DNA from: a virus | Strand: one strand, 5' to 3' | Virus record (IMG/VR): IMGVR_UViG_3300030389_000748 | Location: 1-26,630 of that record | DNA length: 26,630 nucleotides | Shown: piece after piece, positions 1 through 8,539 of the stretch | Layout: each line of letters begins with the position of its first letter | Position numbering within the stretch: position 1 is the stretch's first letter | The notes under the pieces: model-generated | The model's input: the letters and a program-made list of their open reading frames with translations, nothing else | The model's database searches: none | What the model was told of the DNA's origin: nothing | Made by a program: the position numbers and the translations under genes

Positions 1-454
1 AAAGATCGCCCTTTTGAACGCCAGTTGACATTGCACCAGCCGTCACAGTGCATCCATATTTTGTGCCTAATAAAAACAGGTTGTCATTATTATCAAGAAC
101 ATAGACTTGACATCTACCTTTTAGAATTAAATCCAATTGGTTCAAGTCCTCAGCTTCTATTTTTTGAAGTGTTACTTCAAGAACTTGTTCATAATATGTT
201 GTTCCTGTTGCGTCATCACTTGTGAAATTTGATGTATAAGAGCCTGTTCCTTGTCTTAAATCATATTGGAACACTGTAATTGCTGGAACGTCATCAATTT
301 CATTTACTAATGCAGACGAACCAAAAGATAATCCATTGATTAAATCTTCGTCATACGCTTGTAAAAAGATTTTGTTTATTCCACCTATTACGTCTTTGCA
401 CCCTAACAACCTCCCAGCCGTAACATCACACGCAAATTTATAAAACTTATTCAT
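1..454 (-). CDS. Major tail tube protein, N-terminal part (cut by window edge)
   Basis: An open frame starts at ATG 454 (MNKFYKFACDVTAGRLLGC) and runs off the left edge after 151 codons, ending ...STGVQKGDL plus one base. The protein is acidic and rich in beta-type segments, with the pattern of a tail tube subunit: a repeated description-like core (VYVLDNNDNLFLLG, YGCTVTAGAMSTG) and a KGDL turn just before a C-terminal strand. Tail tube subunits stack as hexameric rings around the tape measure. The missing C-terminus is very likely the fragment at the other end of the window (26487-26630), which starts GFTLTFTGQEQENF. The gene follows the major capsid gene and its terminator by 22 bases, so it depends on readthrough or on a promoter I cannot identify. 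Role inferred from sequence pattern and position; no motif proves it. Confidence 0.7.
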   Translation of the reverse strand, partial: MNKFYKFACDVTAGRLLGCKDVIGGINKIFLQAYDEDLINGLSFGSSALVNEIDDVPAITVFQYDLRQGTGSYTSNFTSDDATGTTYYEQVLEVTLQKIEAEDLNQLDLILKGRCQVYVLDNNDNLFLLGTKYGCTVTAGAMSTGVQKGDL

Positions 455-475
455 AAGAATATTTTGTATTAAGTT

Positions 476-506
476 AAAAAAAAAGGGATGGTGATTAAAC
501 CACCCC
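476..506 (-). terminator. Rho-independent terminator after the major capsid gene
   Basis: On the minus strand the 8-bp stem GGGGTGGT/ACCATCCC (506-499 with 492-485, one G-T pair) closes a 6-base loop and is followed by nine T (484-476). It lies 12 bases past the capsid stop codon. It probably ends or attenuates the heavy capsid transcript before the tail tube gene. Confidence 0.85.
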
Positions 507-517
507 TTAATAAAATT

Positions 518-1438
518 TTATGAGTAAAGAACCATGTCTGAACCGAATGCGTAATTCACACCAGTTGCAAACCTCATTACGATTCTCACGTTGTCAGAAC
601 CATCAAGATCTGACATGTCTAACAATCGAACTTCACTTCTTGAACCATCAATTCCAAAGAACATGTTTGACTTTCTTCCAGCAACCATTGTGTCATCAGC
701 AAGTCCAGGTGCATGTTTAATTGGCACACCATTGAATGTATAAGCAAACTCATTGTTCATGTTGTAAAGGTTGCCATATCCAAGTGTTGCCTGTGATTGA
801 ACATAAAATTTCAATGCACTTGTAGGAACATAGATTGCAAAGTCCTCTTTACCATATACAGCGTTTGGTGTTGCAGTAATAACTTTTTGAATTTCATCAA
901 CAACATTACCAGCGTTGATTGTTGTTCCAGCAACAGTGTTGACAGTTCCATCAGCAGACAATAACAATTTGAAACCATCAAATTGACCATTGTTTGTCCC
1001 ATTACCATCCCAGATTGATTGCTCAATCTCAGCAGAAACACGTTCAGCCGTTTGTGAAATTAAATAATCAGAAAAATCAAGTGGAAGCGTTCCATTTAAA
1101 CCAGCAGTCATGTTTGCACCTTCCCAAGTTTGAATAAATTCTTTTTTACAAACCTGAGTGTTAACATCTAGATCTTTTGGTGTTAATACTCTTTCTGCAT
1201 ACGTAACGTCTCCAGAGTCATCAAAAGAACAAGTTGCATCAGCCATTAAATTACCAGCTTGTCCAGCAATAGTTATTTTTCTTAAATTTGCCTTATATTT
1301 TACATTATTTAAAACAGTTAAGTTTCCTTCCGATAATGTTGTTCCAGATAAAAGACTTGCTGAAATATATCCTTGAGCCTCTTGACCAGCATAATTTGAA
1401 GTAACAGTCTGTGTTAATTCGTATTTTTTATTTGCCAT
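518..1438 (-). CDS. Major capsid protein (HK97 fold)
   Basis: 306 residues from ATG 1438, 4 bases after the stop of the scaffold-like gene. The protein builds the icosahedral head. Length, lack of cysteine-rich or enzymatic motifs, and the order protease - scaffold - this gene - terminator all fit an HK97-fold capsid gene. Visible capsid-like features are an N-arm (residues 1-60), an E-rich helix near 130-145 (SQTAERVSAEIEQSIWDGNG), a mid domain with DGFKLLLSADGTVN, a P-domain stretch NVVDEIQKVITATPNAVY, and a C-terminal strand RFATGVNYAFGSDMVLYS. The ATVTSN-type N-terminus gives no obvious cleavage site. Its upstream sequence (1439-1480) contains ATATTATAAA, a weak version of the late element found in front of neighbouring genes. 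Identity rests mainly on context and fold-like pattern. Confidence 0.8.
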   Translation of the reverse strand: MANKKYELTQTVTSNYAGQEAQGYISASLLSGTTLSEGNLTVLNNVKYKANLRKITIAGQAGNLMADATCSFDDSGDVTYAERVLTPKDLDVNTQVCKKEFIQTWEGANMTAGLNGTLPLDFSDYLISQTAERVSAEIEQSIWDGNGTNNGQFDGFKLLLSADGTVNTVAGTTINAGNVVDEIQKVITATPNAVYGKEDFAIYVPTSALKFYVQSQATLGYGNLYNMNNEFAYTFNGVPIKHAPGLADDTMVAGRKSNMFFGIDGSRSEVRLLDMSDLDGSDNVRIVMRFATGVNYAFGSDMVLYS

Positions 1439-1442
1439 TTTT

Positions 1443-2060
1443 TTATTTTTTATTGTTTATAATATATGCAATTCTTTCTTTTGTTGTCATTTTTGACAAG
1501 TTTGTTTTAATTGCGTTAGTTTCGTTTGGTGTAACCTTTAAACCATCACTTGATGGTGTTTCTTCCATTTTTGAAAGTTTTGTTTCTAAATTATCAATTT
1601 TTGTTAGCATTTCGCCCATTACATCATTTGACATTTCAACGTCATCACCTTCACCAATCATTCTTTTTATGTCTGCAATTGCGTCCTCTAAGTTTTGAAT
1701 CCTTTTTTCCATTCCAGCCCAGTCATCAACATCAGCTTCTTTTCCGTCATCAACAGCAAGTTCTTCTTCAACAACTTCTTCTTCAACAACTTCTTCTTCT
1801 TCTTCACCATATCCAGCAACACGTGAATCAGCATCAATTCTGATTTTTGTTCCGTCCTCTAGTGTATAAATGCCTTCTGCAAGACTTTCAACTTCACCAG
1901 CATCATTAATAACATAGACTTCAGCACCCATGTCAAATGCGTCTGAATCTGTTGCAATGACACGTGCGTCATCAAGAATTGCCTCTGCATACATTTTTAT
2001 TTTGTATGTCTTTTTTTTACTGAACTTCAAAAGTTCTTGAATTTTTTTTATTGAACTCAT
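1443..2060 (-). CDS. Scaffold-like head assembly protein
   Basis: 205 residues from ATG 2060. It lies between the XkdF-type protease and the major capsid gene, the normal place for a scaffold. The N-terminal 80 residues form a small basic-to-neutral domain (KTYKIKMYAEAILDDARVIATD, GIYTLEDGTKIRIDADSRV). Residues about 84-103 are nearly pure acid (EEEEEVVEEEVVEEE, a tandem EEVV repeat at DNA level around 1752-1800). Residues 115-165 are a predicted coiled coil (MEKRIQNLEDAIADIKRMI, MLTKIDNLETKLSKMEE), and the C-terminus is basic (MTTKERIAYIINNKK), the usual capsid-contact signature of scaffolds. A late promoter candidate lies just upstream. The function is inferred; the N-terminal domain could also be a decoration-type or head-fibre domain. 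Confidence 0.65.
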   Translation of the reverse strand: MSSIKKIQELLKFSKKKTYKIKMYAEAILDDARVIATDSDAFDMGAEVYVINDAGEVESLAEGIYTLEDGTKIRIDADSRVAGYGEEEEEVVEEEVVEEELAVDDGKEADVDDWAGMEKRIQNLEDAIADIKRMIGEGDDVEMSNDVMGEMLTKIDNLETKLSKMEETPSSDGLKVTPNETNAIKTNLSKMTTKERIAYIINNKK

Positions 2061-2071
2061 TTTGATTTTTT

Positions 2072-2103
2072 TTTATAAATATATATTAATGTTAATTGTT
2101 TAT
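2072..2103 (-). promoter_or_regulatory. Candidate late promoter, copy 1 (before scaffold gene)
   Basis: On the minus strand ATAAACAA (2103-2096) and TATAAA (2077-2072) are separated so that AAACA and TATAAA stand exactly 19 bases apart; the second box reads ATATTTATAAAA. The same arrangement occurs at 3071-3102, 11931-11962 and 26397-26428. TATAAA ends 11 bases before ATG 2060. The upstream box overlaps the stop codon of the protease gene. Confidence 0.6.
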
Positions 2104-3059
2104 TTTCGATACTTAATTGAACCACAGACTTTTTCTGCAATTTCTTTGCTTCCATATTCTTTTATTTGGTCTTTTATACATTGATCCCAGTCATATTTTG
2201 CAAGTTCACTTTCTGAATATTTTCTTTTATATTTATTCGTTTTATAAGTGATTTTTTTCTTTCTTTTTTTCATAATTTCAGCATGAGATTTACATCCCAT
2301 ATAATAGACTTCACCATCAATTTCGTGTTTGTGACTACCTTCACAATCATAAAACAATTGACCATATAATTCAGCTTTTTCAATGTCTTTATATATTGGT
2401 GTTCCATCAAGTGTTTTGTCTGGTGACAATTCAGCATCTAACAAAATAGTTTTTATTTCGTCAAGAACTTCCATTTGTTCACATTCAATGCAGTCCTCAG
2501 CTAAGTCAAGAATGTCATGTTTTTGCATTTTTTCAATTGAATCAACAAAAAACCCTTCTATTGAATATCCTTTTATTTCACCTTTTTTTACTTGATTCCA
2601 AACGTCATCATTGTAAACCTTCATTTTCACAAACCAACTACCAACAGGAACATCAGAAAATCCGTATAAACTTGATTTGTCGTTTTTGTCCTCTTTGATC
2701 CATGTTTCAATAACAGAAACACCCTCAATGTCTTTTTCATGTTGAATAGTTGCATTGTTGTTTTTTAATCCCTTCATAAATAATTCTTGTGCTTTTTCAA
2801 TTGTTTCTTTTGAAAAATAAACAAGATATTCTTCTTGTTTTTCTTGGTCGTATCTTGGGATTTTTTTGTCTGGAATTAATGCCGTTCCGACTAGGATTCT
2901 TTTTTCTTCGTCTACTTTTGCAAGTGACAAAAAATTGTCTTTATTTAACGCAACAAAGTCACGTTGAATTGCTGGTTCTGTAACAAGTGATATTGCTTGT
3001 ATTCCATGCAATTCCTCGTCCTCATCAATCAGTAATTCTACAATTTTAGTTTTTTTCAT
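2100..3059 (-). CDS. XkdF-type putative prohead protease
   Basis: 319 residues from ATG 3059. The N-terminal 180 residues follow the XkdF-like serine protease family: ISLVTEPAI near 23-31, VGTALIPDKKIPRYD at 57-71, YLVYFSKETIEKA at 78-90, NATIQHEKD with candidate catalytic H107, a VIETWI strand at 116-121, PVGSWFVKMKV and GYSIEGFF with candidate nucleophile S166. It would process head proteins during maturation. The C-terminal 100 residues carry two Cys/His segments seen in phage head proteins: CEGSHKHEIDGEVYYMGCKSH and a DWDQCIKDQ...YGSKEIAEKVCGSIK motif, possibly metal-binding. It precedes the scaffold and capsid genes. No cleavage site in the targets is obvious, so proteolysis is inferred from the family. 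Confidence 0.8.
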   Translation of the reverse strand: MKKTKIVELLIDEDEELHGIQAISLVTEPAIQRDFVALNKDNFLSLAKVDEEKRILVGTALIPDKKIPRYDQEKQEEYLVYFSKETIEKAQELFMKGLKNNNATIQHEKDIEGVSVIETWIKEDKNDKSSLYGFSDVPVGSWFVKMKVYNDDVWNQVKKGEIKGYSIEGFFVDSIEKMQKHDILDLAEDCIECEQMEVLDEIKTILLDAELSPDKTLDGTPIYKDIEKAELYGQLFYDCEGSHKHEIDGEVYYMGCKSHAEIMKKRKKKITYKTNKYKRKYSESELAKYDWDQCIKDQIKEYGSKEIAEKVCGSIKYRK

Positions 3060-3070
3060 TATTGTATTTT

Positions 3071-3102
3071 TTTATAAATATAATAATGATGTATTTGTTT
3101 AT
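3071..3102 (-). promoter_or_regulatory. Candidate late promoter, copy 2 (before protease gene)
   Basis: ATAAACAA (3102-3095) and TATAAA (3076-3071) on the minus strand, with 19 bases between AAACA and TATAAA, as in the other copies. The downstream box is ATATTTATAAAA, and TATAAA ends 11 bases before ATG 3059. The upstream box includes the TAA stop of the tape measure gene. Confidence 0.6.
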
Positions 3103-4712
3103 AATGTAGTTTGCAAATTAACTTCTTCTTGTAACGCTTGAGCATTTGAAATTTCGTTTTCTACAACATACGCTTGAATCGGTTCTTGTGATGTTCCGTT
3201 TGCAAATTGTTCTGTCAATTGTGTTGGAATCATGTTTTGAACTTGTGACATAAGACCAGCACTGTTTGTTTGTGGAACACTAGCGTTGCCACCACCAGAT
3301 TGACCACCACCACCACCACCAGTTGATGTTGTTGTGTCTGTTGTTTTCATTATTTGTTTAACAGCACTCATTCCTTGCAATAAAGTTGCACCAGCTTGAA
3401 TAAAATTGAATGGTGCTGGAACATTTGCAAGTGCGTTTGTAACACCTTGATATGTGTTTCTAATAGCTTGAGCAATTGCAATCCCTTTTGACGCTTTTGA
3501 GTTTTCACCTAGCAAACCAGTAATTGCAGACAGTCCGTTTTGAATTATTTTTTCTTTTGCTTCTTGTGTTAATTTTTCGTCATTAACACTTTCTGTTTGA
3601 TATTTTGTGTTTATTGCTTCAATTTGCAAATTATATTGATCTGTCAATTTTGTTGTGTCTTGACCATATTTATTTGCCAGAGCAAGTAATTTTTCATATT
3701 TGTTTCTTGCTTGGTCAATTTCTAGTTCTTGAGCCGTCAAATTTGCCTGTCTTAATGTCTCAATTTCTGCAACTCTTTGCTCTTCATCTTTGACCTTTTG
3801 TTGTTCATCTTTTTGTCGTTGCTGGTCAATTTTTGTTTCTTCTTCTTTTCTAATTGAATTTATTTTGTTGTTAAGTTCAATTTGTTTTGTGAATGATTCC
3901 TGTTTTATATTAAACAACGCAATTTCAAGTTCAGCAAGTTTGTCATAATCAGCTTCCGTTGAATCACTCAACGCCATTTGTTCCTTTTGTATTCTCACTG
4001 ATTCTTCAGCATTTGCAACTCTTTTTTCAAGCAAATCATTTTCAATTGCAAAGGCTTTTTCAGAAGCAACAAGTCTTTCTTCTGTTGTTTTGGTTTGGTC
4101 CTCTGCAATCAATTTTAATTGTTCAACCTCAGCTCGTCTCCTTGCAGTTTCAACATTTATTTCTCTTTCTGCATCACGCAATGCAATTGCAGATTTTGTT
4201 AATTCAGTGGTTAACGCAATGTCATTTTTTATTTCTTCACCAATATTTTGAAAACTTTCTTTCATGTCTTGTAATCCTTCACGCCCTTTGCCACTAAACA
4301 ATTTAACAATTCCACCACCAAATTTTGCAACTCTGTCAATCACAACATTAAATGTTGCACCTATTTTTGACAATGCAACCTCAAGTTTTTCTGCACCATC
4401 TTTTGAGTTATTAAAATATGTTACTAACGAACCAACAGCAACAACGAATGCACCAATACCAGTAGAAATTAATCCAACCCTAATTGATTTAAACATAAGT
4501 TTCCCAGCTGTTGCAAGTGCTTTAAAGTTTTGTTTAATTCCACCAATAGACACACCAAATGCACCAAATGAATTAATAAGGTCGTCTTGTTCTTTTTTAA
4601 GTTCTTTTTCTTCTGTTTTTGCTTTTTTAACAGCTTGTGTTAATTCGTCAACTTCTTTTTTTCCTTTTGTTGCACCTTTAACATTTATATTTACATTTAC
4701 TTCTTGAGCCAT
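3099..4712 (-). CDS. Tail tape measure protein
   Basis: 537 residues from ATG 4712. The protein sets tail length and guides tube assembly; at about 1.5 angstrom per residue it suggests a tail near 80 nm. Residues 1-50 are charged and helical (KKEVDELTQAVKKAKTEEKELKKEQDDL). Residues about 72-102 form a hydrophobic membrane-type segment (GLISTGIGAFVVAVGSLVTYF). Residues 150-375 are an alanine/glutamate coiled coil. A second hydrophobic region follows (ITGLLGENSKASKGIAIAQAI), then a glycine run near 470 and a C-terminus with IQAYVVENEISNAQALQ, a pattern common at the end of tape measures in Bacteroidetes phages. It is the longest helical protein of the tail module and follows the tail-tip genes rather than preceding them, an unusual order compared with lambda. 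Confidence 0.9.
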   Translation of the reverse strand: MAQEVNVNINVKGATKGKKEVDELTQAVKKAKTEEKELKKEQDDLINSFGAFGVSIGGIKQNFKALATAGKLMFKSIRVGLISTGIGAFVVAVGSLVTYFNNSKDGAEKLEVALSKIGATFNVVIDRVAKFGGGIVKLFSGKGREGLQDMKESFQNIGEEIKNDIALTTELTKSAIALRDAEREINVETARRRAEVEQLKLIAEDQTKTTEERLVASEKAFAIENDLLEKRVANAEESVRIQKEQMALSDSTEADYDKLAELEIALFNIKQESFTKQIELNNKINSIRKEEETKIDQQRQKDEQQKVKDEEQRVAEIETLRQANLTAQELEIDQARNKYEKLLALANKYGQDTTKLTDQYNLQIEAINTKYQTESVNDEKLTQEAKEKIIQNGLSAITGLLGENSKASKGIAIAQAIRNTYQGVTNALANVPAPFNFIQAGATLLQGMSAVKQIMKTTDTTTSTGGGGGGQSGGGNASVPQTNSAGLMSQVQNMIPTQLTEQFANGTSQEPIQAYVVENEISNAQALQEEVNLQTTL

Positions 4713-4876
4713 ATTCGTTTTATTTCTTTAAACATTCGTTTTATACTTGTGTGTTTTTCATTGTGTCCATAAAGAAACTCGTATTCCTTTTGACCATACA
4801 ATTCAAATTCATTGATTGTTTTTAATTGTGCAATCATTGACGTTAAAATTGATTCTATATATTTTTTTAATTCCAT
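4697..4876 (-). CDS. Small hypothetical tail-module protein, 59 aa
   Basis: ATG 4876 to TAA 4697 gives a 59-residue protein (MELKKYIESILTSMIAQLKT...). It overlaps the end of the upstream structural gene by 10 bases and the start of the tape measure gene by 16 bases, the tight packing typical of real phage genes. It is helical and basic at its C-terminus (SIKRMFKEIKRIWLKK), without membrane segments or cysteines. It fills what would otherwise be a 154-base gap. Its place just before the tape measure would suit a small tail assembly factor, but I do not recognise a family. Confidence 0.65.
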   Translation of the reverse strand: MELKKYIESILTSMIAQLKTINEFELYGQKEYEFLYGHNEKHTSIKRMFKEIKRIWLKK

Positions 4877-5586
4877 AATAATCTATCTTGATTTTGAAAC
4901 AATATCGGATTGCCGTCTTGCCAGATAGCACCCCCACCACGTGATTGATACATTTTAAACTCTGAAAGTCTAAAAATACATTCACCTGTCCACTCAGTGA
5001 TTTTGTTTCCTGTGTTGCTTATTAAGAAAGTTATTTGTCCATAAGATGACGCATTTGTTGTTGTCTGTGCGTTTTCATTATAACTTATATATACGCTAGG
5101 ACTACCAACACCAGAATCAGCAAATATTGGTGTTATCTTTCCCCCTGTTGTTCCAACTTGTGTGACAGTTGATCCGTCAAATCTAAACAATGTCTGAATG
5201 TTTGTTTGAAACGAATGACCAATGTTTCCATCAGTGCCACCAACAATTGAACCCTGAACCATTAAATCAACAGTCATCATTCCAGTTGTAATTGGTGAAA
5301 ATGAAAATCCTAATTCACCTAAACCGAAACGCAACACGTCTTTTGTTGTGTATTCAGTCCGTCCAAACATTGTGACTTGTTGTGTTTCATAATACATTGG
5401 TGATGGTGAACCATTTGGATTGTAATATGATAATGACGAAATACTGTTTTCTAATTGTGGAAACCTTGATGTTTGTTGAATTGCGTTTCCACGTTTTGAC
5501 AAATAATTTCCATTTTTAGAAACAGGAAGTTTTGATCTTTTTGCTTTTTCAACATCACTTTTTTTAACAAATCTTTTTAATCCCAT
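4867..5586 (-). CDS. Virion structural protein of the tail tip, beta-rich
   Basis: 239 residues from ATG 5586 (MGLKRFVKKSDVEKAKRSK). This start sits one base after the stop of the 983-residue tail gene; an in-frame ATG at 5721 would add 45 residues that fully overlap that gene and is not favoured. The N-terminal 40 residues are basic and probably unstructured. The rest is rich in Gly, Ser, Thr and aromatic residues (MTVDLMVQGSIVGGTDGNIGHSF, QITFLISNTGNK, WTGECIFRLSEFKMYQSRGGGA), like a jelly-roll or fibre domain. It probably decorates the tail tip or acts in host contact. I do not recognise a named family. Confidence 0.7.
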   Translation of the reverse strand: MGLKRFVKKSDVEKAKRSKLPVSKNGNYLSKRGNAIQQTSRFPQLENSISSLSYYNPNGSPSPMYYETQQVTMFGRTEYTTKDVLRFGLGELGFSFSPITTGMMTVDLMVQGSIVGGTDGNIGHSFQTNIQTLFRFDGSTVTQVGTTGGKITPIFADSGVGSPSVYISYNENAQTTTNASSYGQITFLISNTGNKITEWTGECIFRLSEFKMYQSRGGGAIWQDGNPILFQNQDRLLWN

Positions 5587-5587
5587 T

Positions 5588-8539
5588 TTAAGTTTGATTT
5601 GAGTTAATACATATATAAAAGCCAACGTATGGTGCAACAGTAAATGGACCATAAGAAGTATATCCCAGACCAGCACAACATTCTTGTGACACAAATATTG
5701 TTGTTGTGTTGTCTGTTGCATTCCCCCAAGTTACCACAGGAAAAAATGGTGAACCATATCCGACTGGATAGTAGTCGCATCCAGTATAATCATTTAATGA
5801 CGTTAATTTTTCAACTATTTTAATTAATTTGACTTTTACGCTTGAGCCTGTTCCAGCTTGATAGTTTTCAATATCCAAAATCCGATAATATGCGTCTTTT
5901 ATAAATATTTCATCATTAAATTTAAACTGTGCAATGTCAACTTCATTCAAATTAAAATATGCAGTCATGAGCCTTGTGTCTGGGTGATACAGTTGTGACA
6001 AATAGTTTGCATAATACATTTCATAAAGTGTGTTGTTTAATGTTCCACTATAGTTGAACGCAATACTAGAACCACCATATATGAATGCGTTGTCAAATCT
6101 TAACGCTTTCGTGTTTTCATTAATTTGTGTTGTTCCAGCATCAACATTGTTGTCAGCATCTACTTCAAACGCACTACAAAGTGGATATTCGTCAAATCCA
6201 GCAACTTGACCACCAGTTGCGTTAACATAATGTAAATAAAAATTGTTTGTTGTGTTTAATGCAGTGTCAAGAGTAACAGGTGAACCACCATAATAAAACA
6301 ATTTTGGTTTTGTTGCTGGAAACGTTATATTCCCCTCGTCATCATAGCTGTAATTTCTATGTAATAGCATTCGCCTCGCAGACGGATTGACTGTTGATGA
6401 ACTTGTTGACACTGGTGTTTCTTCAACTATATAAGGTGAAAACACACTTTCATTTGATAATGTTCCACCTGTATTGTATGATGTATTTGTGTAAACCCTG
6501 TCAAATTTACCATGTGGATTTGTAGATGGAAAAAAGTCAGCAACAAATTTGTTTAAAAAGTCTTTATCTGGCAAATCTTTTAAAATAATATCTTTGTATT
6601 TCATTGACGTTGTAGGTTCAAAAAACACTTCTTTTGATGTGTCTAGTTTATCAGTCCAAAATTTTGTTTCACCACTAGAGGCCAAAAAATCAGTCATTGG
6701 TTCAATGAGCAAATTTGTAGGTGAATCTTTATCTTGTTGAATTACTAGATTAAACCTGTCTGTTAGATCTTTTATAAATCCCTTTTGTGTAATTGATGGA
6801 TCAATACATTCTGGAACGCTAACAGTCAAACCATAGGTATTTAATTGATCCATTTGGTTGCCAACAAACATTAATTTTGTCACACAATCAACACCATTGA
6901 CTGGAGAGCCGACAAATGTTGATGGTTTTCCAATTAACATAATTATCTCATTTGTGTTTATTGAACCACCTCCATAATATCCACCTTGAATGACACTTCC
7001 GTTTGCAGTGACGCCAACAGGAATAAATTTAATTCTAATTTTTGAGTTTTGTGGAATTTCAGCAATATTGTTTCCAATTTGAACACTGATTTCTTCAAAA
7101 TCAAATGTGTATGCAGTTCCAGAATCTATTGGAATATTGTTTCTTATATTTTCAAATGGGAAACCAGATGCCGACTGACCAGCAAAGGTGTTTTCTGCAT
7201 TTGTTTTCCCAGCAATAAATTGTTCGTTTAACTGGTTGCCATTTAAATTGTTTCCAAGTTCATTGTCATTTTCATCTAACAAAACAATCTTTAATCCAAC
7301 TCTGTTTTCTGGTGAAGAACTATATGAAACACCAGAGCCATCACTTAATGGTGTGATTAAGTCTGAACCATCCTTTTCAACTATAATTGTGATATTTGTT
7401 TGCAATACAAATTGAAGCTCATTAATGTCATGATATGATGGAATATTAAGGAAACCAGATGAATCTGGATTTGGTGTTCCATCTGAATTTACTGACAAAC
7501 TACCATCACTTTGTGCAAATGTTCCAGATGACGTTGCTTGATCCCATGTGATGTTTGCATACGTTTGTGTGTCTGGCAAAGGCAAATTGAATCCGTCTGT
7601 TGCTGTTTCTGGAAAGTTGTCACCAGATGCACCTTTCCAAACAATTGATCTCATATCTGTATATCCATACTGACCAAACAAAGATGGTGAAAACGCTTGA
7701 TCTAAATTTGCAAAAGGAGGTTGTGAATTTGGTTCGCCCAAAAAATTGCACGTTGTCATGTATAGTCGCCTAAAATATACACTATCTAAAAATGTAGATG
7801 TCCAAGTGAACCCATTTGTTGCAAAGATTCTTTCAAGAACTGTCCTTAACTGAATAGCTGGTTTTTGACTTGTTAATTGAATCCTGTGAGGTGAATAACC
7901 TTGCACTGTGACATTTGCACCAGCATCAGCATCATAAATTGAATATGATGTAAAGTTTCCGTCATTATTTAAATAGTCATTATCTTTCCACAATAAAGGT
8001 TCAGATGCACTTGTGACAGGATACACAATCTTTGAACACCCCCCTGTTGAATCTTGAAAGTCAGCTCCCATTGTGTTGTTCCAACTTTGTGAAATTTTAG
8101 TTTCTGTCAATACATGATTTAATGTTGTATAATTAACAAATGCGTCTTTAACAAGTTTTGCACCCATTGATGAAAATATATTTGCAACTTGTGACAACAA
8201 CATCACATCATAATATTTTGCTTTGTTGTAAGTTCCTTTTAAAACAATAACACCAACAAATTGTTCAATTTCATTTACAAATAATGACGCTTGATTTTCA
8301 TTGTTTGTAGAAAAACCATTTGTCAATTCTGTAACATTTGAATTATGCCAGTCTTGAAAATAAATATTATTATTGTCTGTAAATGGAAGTTTAAACGTGT
8401 ATGAATAGCTTGATTGTCTTGTTTGTGGATTTTTAATGTCTGTAAACTTAAAATTTAACGAAACATTTGGTGCGTCCAATAAGTCCAACGGATATGAAAC
8501 GTCATTTCTATATGCAACTAAACGAATATTTTGTGTCAT
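5588..8539 (-). CDS. Large tail-tip/hub-like protein, 983 aa
   Basis: ATG 8539 overlaps the stop of the upstream tail gene by one base. The longest protein of the window. The N-terminus (YPLDLLDAPNVSLNFKF, SSYSYTFKLPFTDNNNIYF) is the pattern of large tail proteins of Bacteroidetes phages, in which a hub-like beta domain is followed by carbohydrate-binding-type or fibre modules. The middle (residues 300-560) is Gly/Ser/Asn-rich and beta. Residues 590-720 (GFIKDLTDRFNLVIQQDKDSPTNLLIEPM, WTDKLDTSKEVFFEP) resemble a tail hub core. A region near 850-930 (LMTAYFNLNEVDIAQFKFND, YYRILDIENYQAGTGSSVKVKLIKIVEKL) looks like a hub OB/LysM-like connector. The last 50 residues carry QECCAGLGYTSYGP, a Cys pair also seen at the ends of such proteins. 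Function inferred from place and composition. Confidence 0.75.
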   Translation of the reverse strand: MTQNIRLVAYRNDVSYPLDLLDAPNVSLNFKFTDIKNPQTRQSSYSYTFKLPFTDNNNIYFQDWHNSNVTELTNGFSTNNENQASLFVNEIEQFVGVIVLKGTYNKAKYYDVMLLSQVANIFSSMGAKLVKDAFVNYTTLNHVLTETKISQSWNNTMGADFQDSTGGCSKIVYPVTSASEPLLWKDNDYLNNDGNFTSYSIYDADAGANVTVQGYSPHRIQLTSQKPAIQLRTVLERIFATNGFTWTSTFLDSVYFRRLYMTTCNFLGEPNSQPPFANLDQAFSPSLFGQYGYTDMRSIVWKGASGDNFPETATDGFNLPLPDTQTYANITWDQATSSGTFAQSDGSLSVNSDGTPNPDSSGFLNIPSYHDINELQFVLQTNITIIVEKDGSDLITPLSDGSGVSYSSSPENRVGLKIVLLDENDNELGNNLNGNQLNEQFIAGKTNAENTFAGQSASGFPFENIRNNIPIDSGTAYTFDFEEISVQIGNNIAEIPQNSKIRIKFIPVGVTANGSVIQGGYYGGGSINTNEIIMLIGKPSTFVGSPVNGVDCVTKLMFVGNQMDQLNTYGLTVSVPECIDPSITQKGFIKDLTDRFNLVIQQDKDSPTNLLIEPMTDFLASSGETKFWTDKLDTSKEVFFEPTTSMKYKDIILKDLPDKDFLNKFVADFFPSTNPHGKFDRVYTNTSYNTGGTLSNESVFSPYIVEETPVSTSSSTVNPSARRMLLHRNYSYDDEGNITFPATKPKLFYYGGSPVTLDTALNTTNNFYLHYVNATGGQVAGFDEYPLCSAFEVDADNNVDAGTTQINENTKALRFDNAFIYGGSSIAFNYSGTLNNTLYEMYYANYLSQLYHPDTRLMTAYFNLNEVDIAQFKFNDEIFIKDAYYRILDIENYQAGTGSSVKVKLIKIVEKLTSLNDYTGCDYYPVGYGSPFFPVVTWGNATDNTTTIFVSQECCAGLGYTSYGPFTVAPYVGFYICINSNQT

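Noticed and set aside
1752-1800. Tandem repeat in the scaffold-like gene coding EEVV units
   Set aside because: Low-complexity acidic coding sequence, explained by the protein.
3300-3330. CCACCACCA run in the tape measure gene
   Set aside because: Encodes a glycine linker; not an independent DNA repeat.
4264-4707. Long plus-strand open frames (also 24436-24891, 15209-15532, 3959-4297 and others)
   Set aside because: They lie opposite well-supported minus-strand genes, have biased composition expected of reversed A-rich codons, and lack any recognisable protein pattern or spacing.
5587-5721. Upstream ATG giving 45 more residues to the 239-residue tail-tip protein
   Set aside because: The extension lies wholly within the preceding gene; ATG 5586 starts one base after its stop.
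5895-5912. Match to ATATTTATAAAA inside the 983-residue tail gene
   Set aside because: No AAACA box at 19 bases upstream and no gene start nearby; coding sequence EIFIKD explains it.
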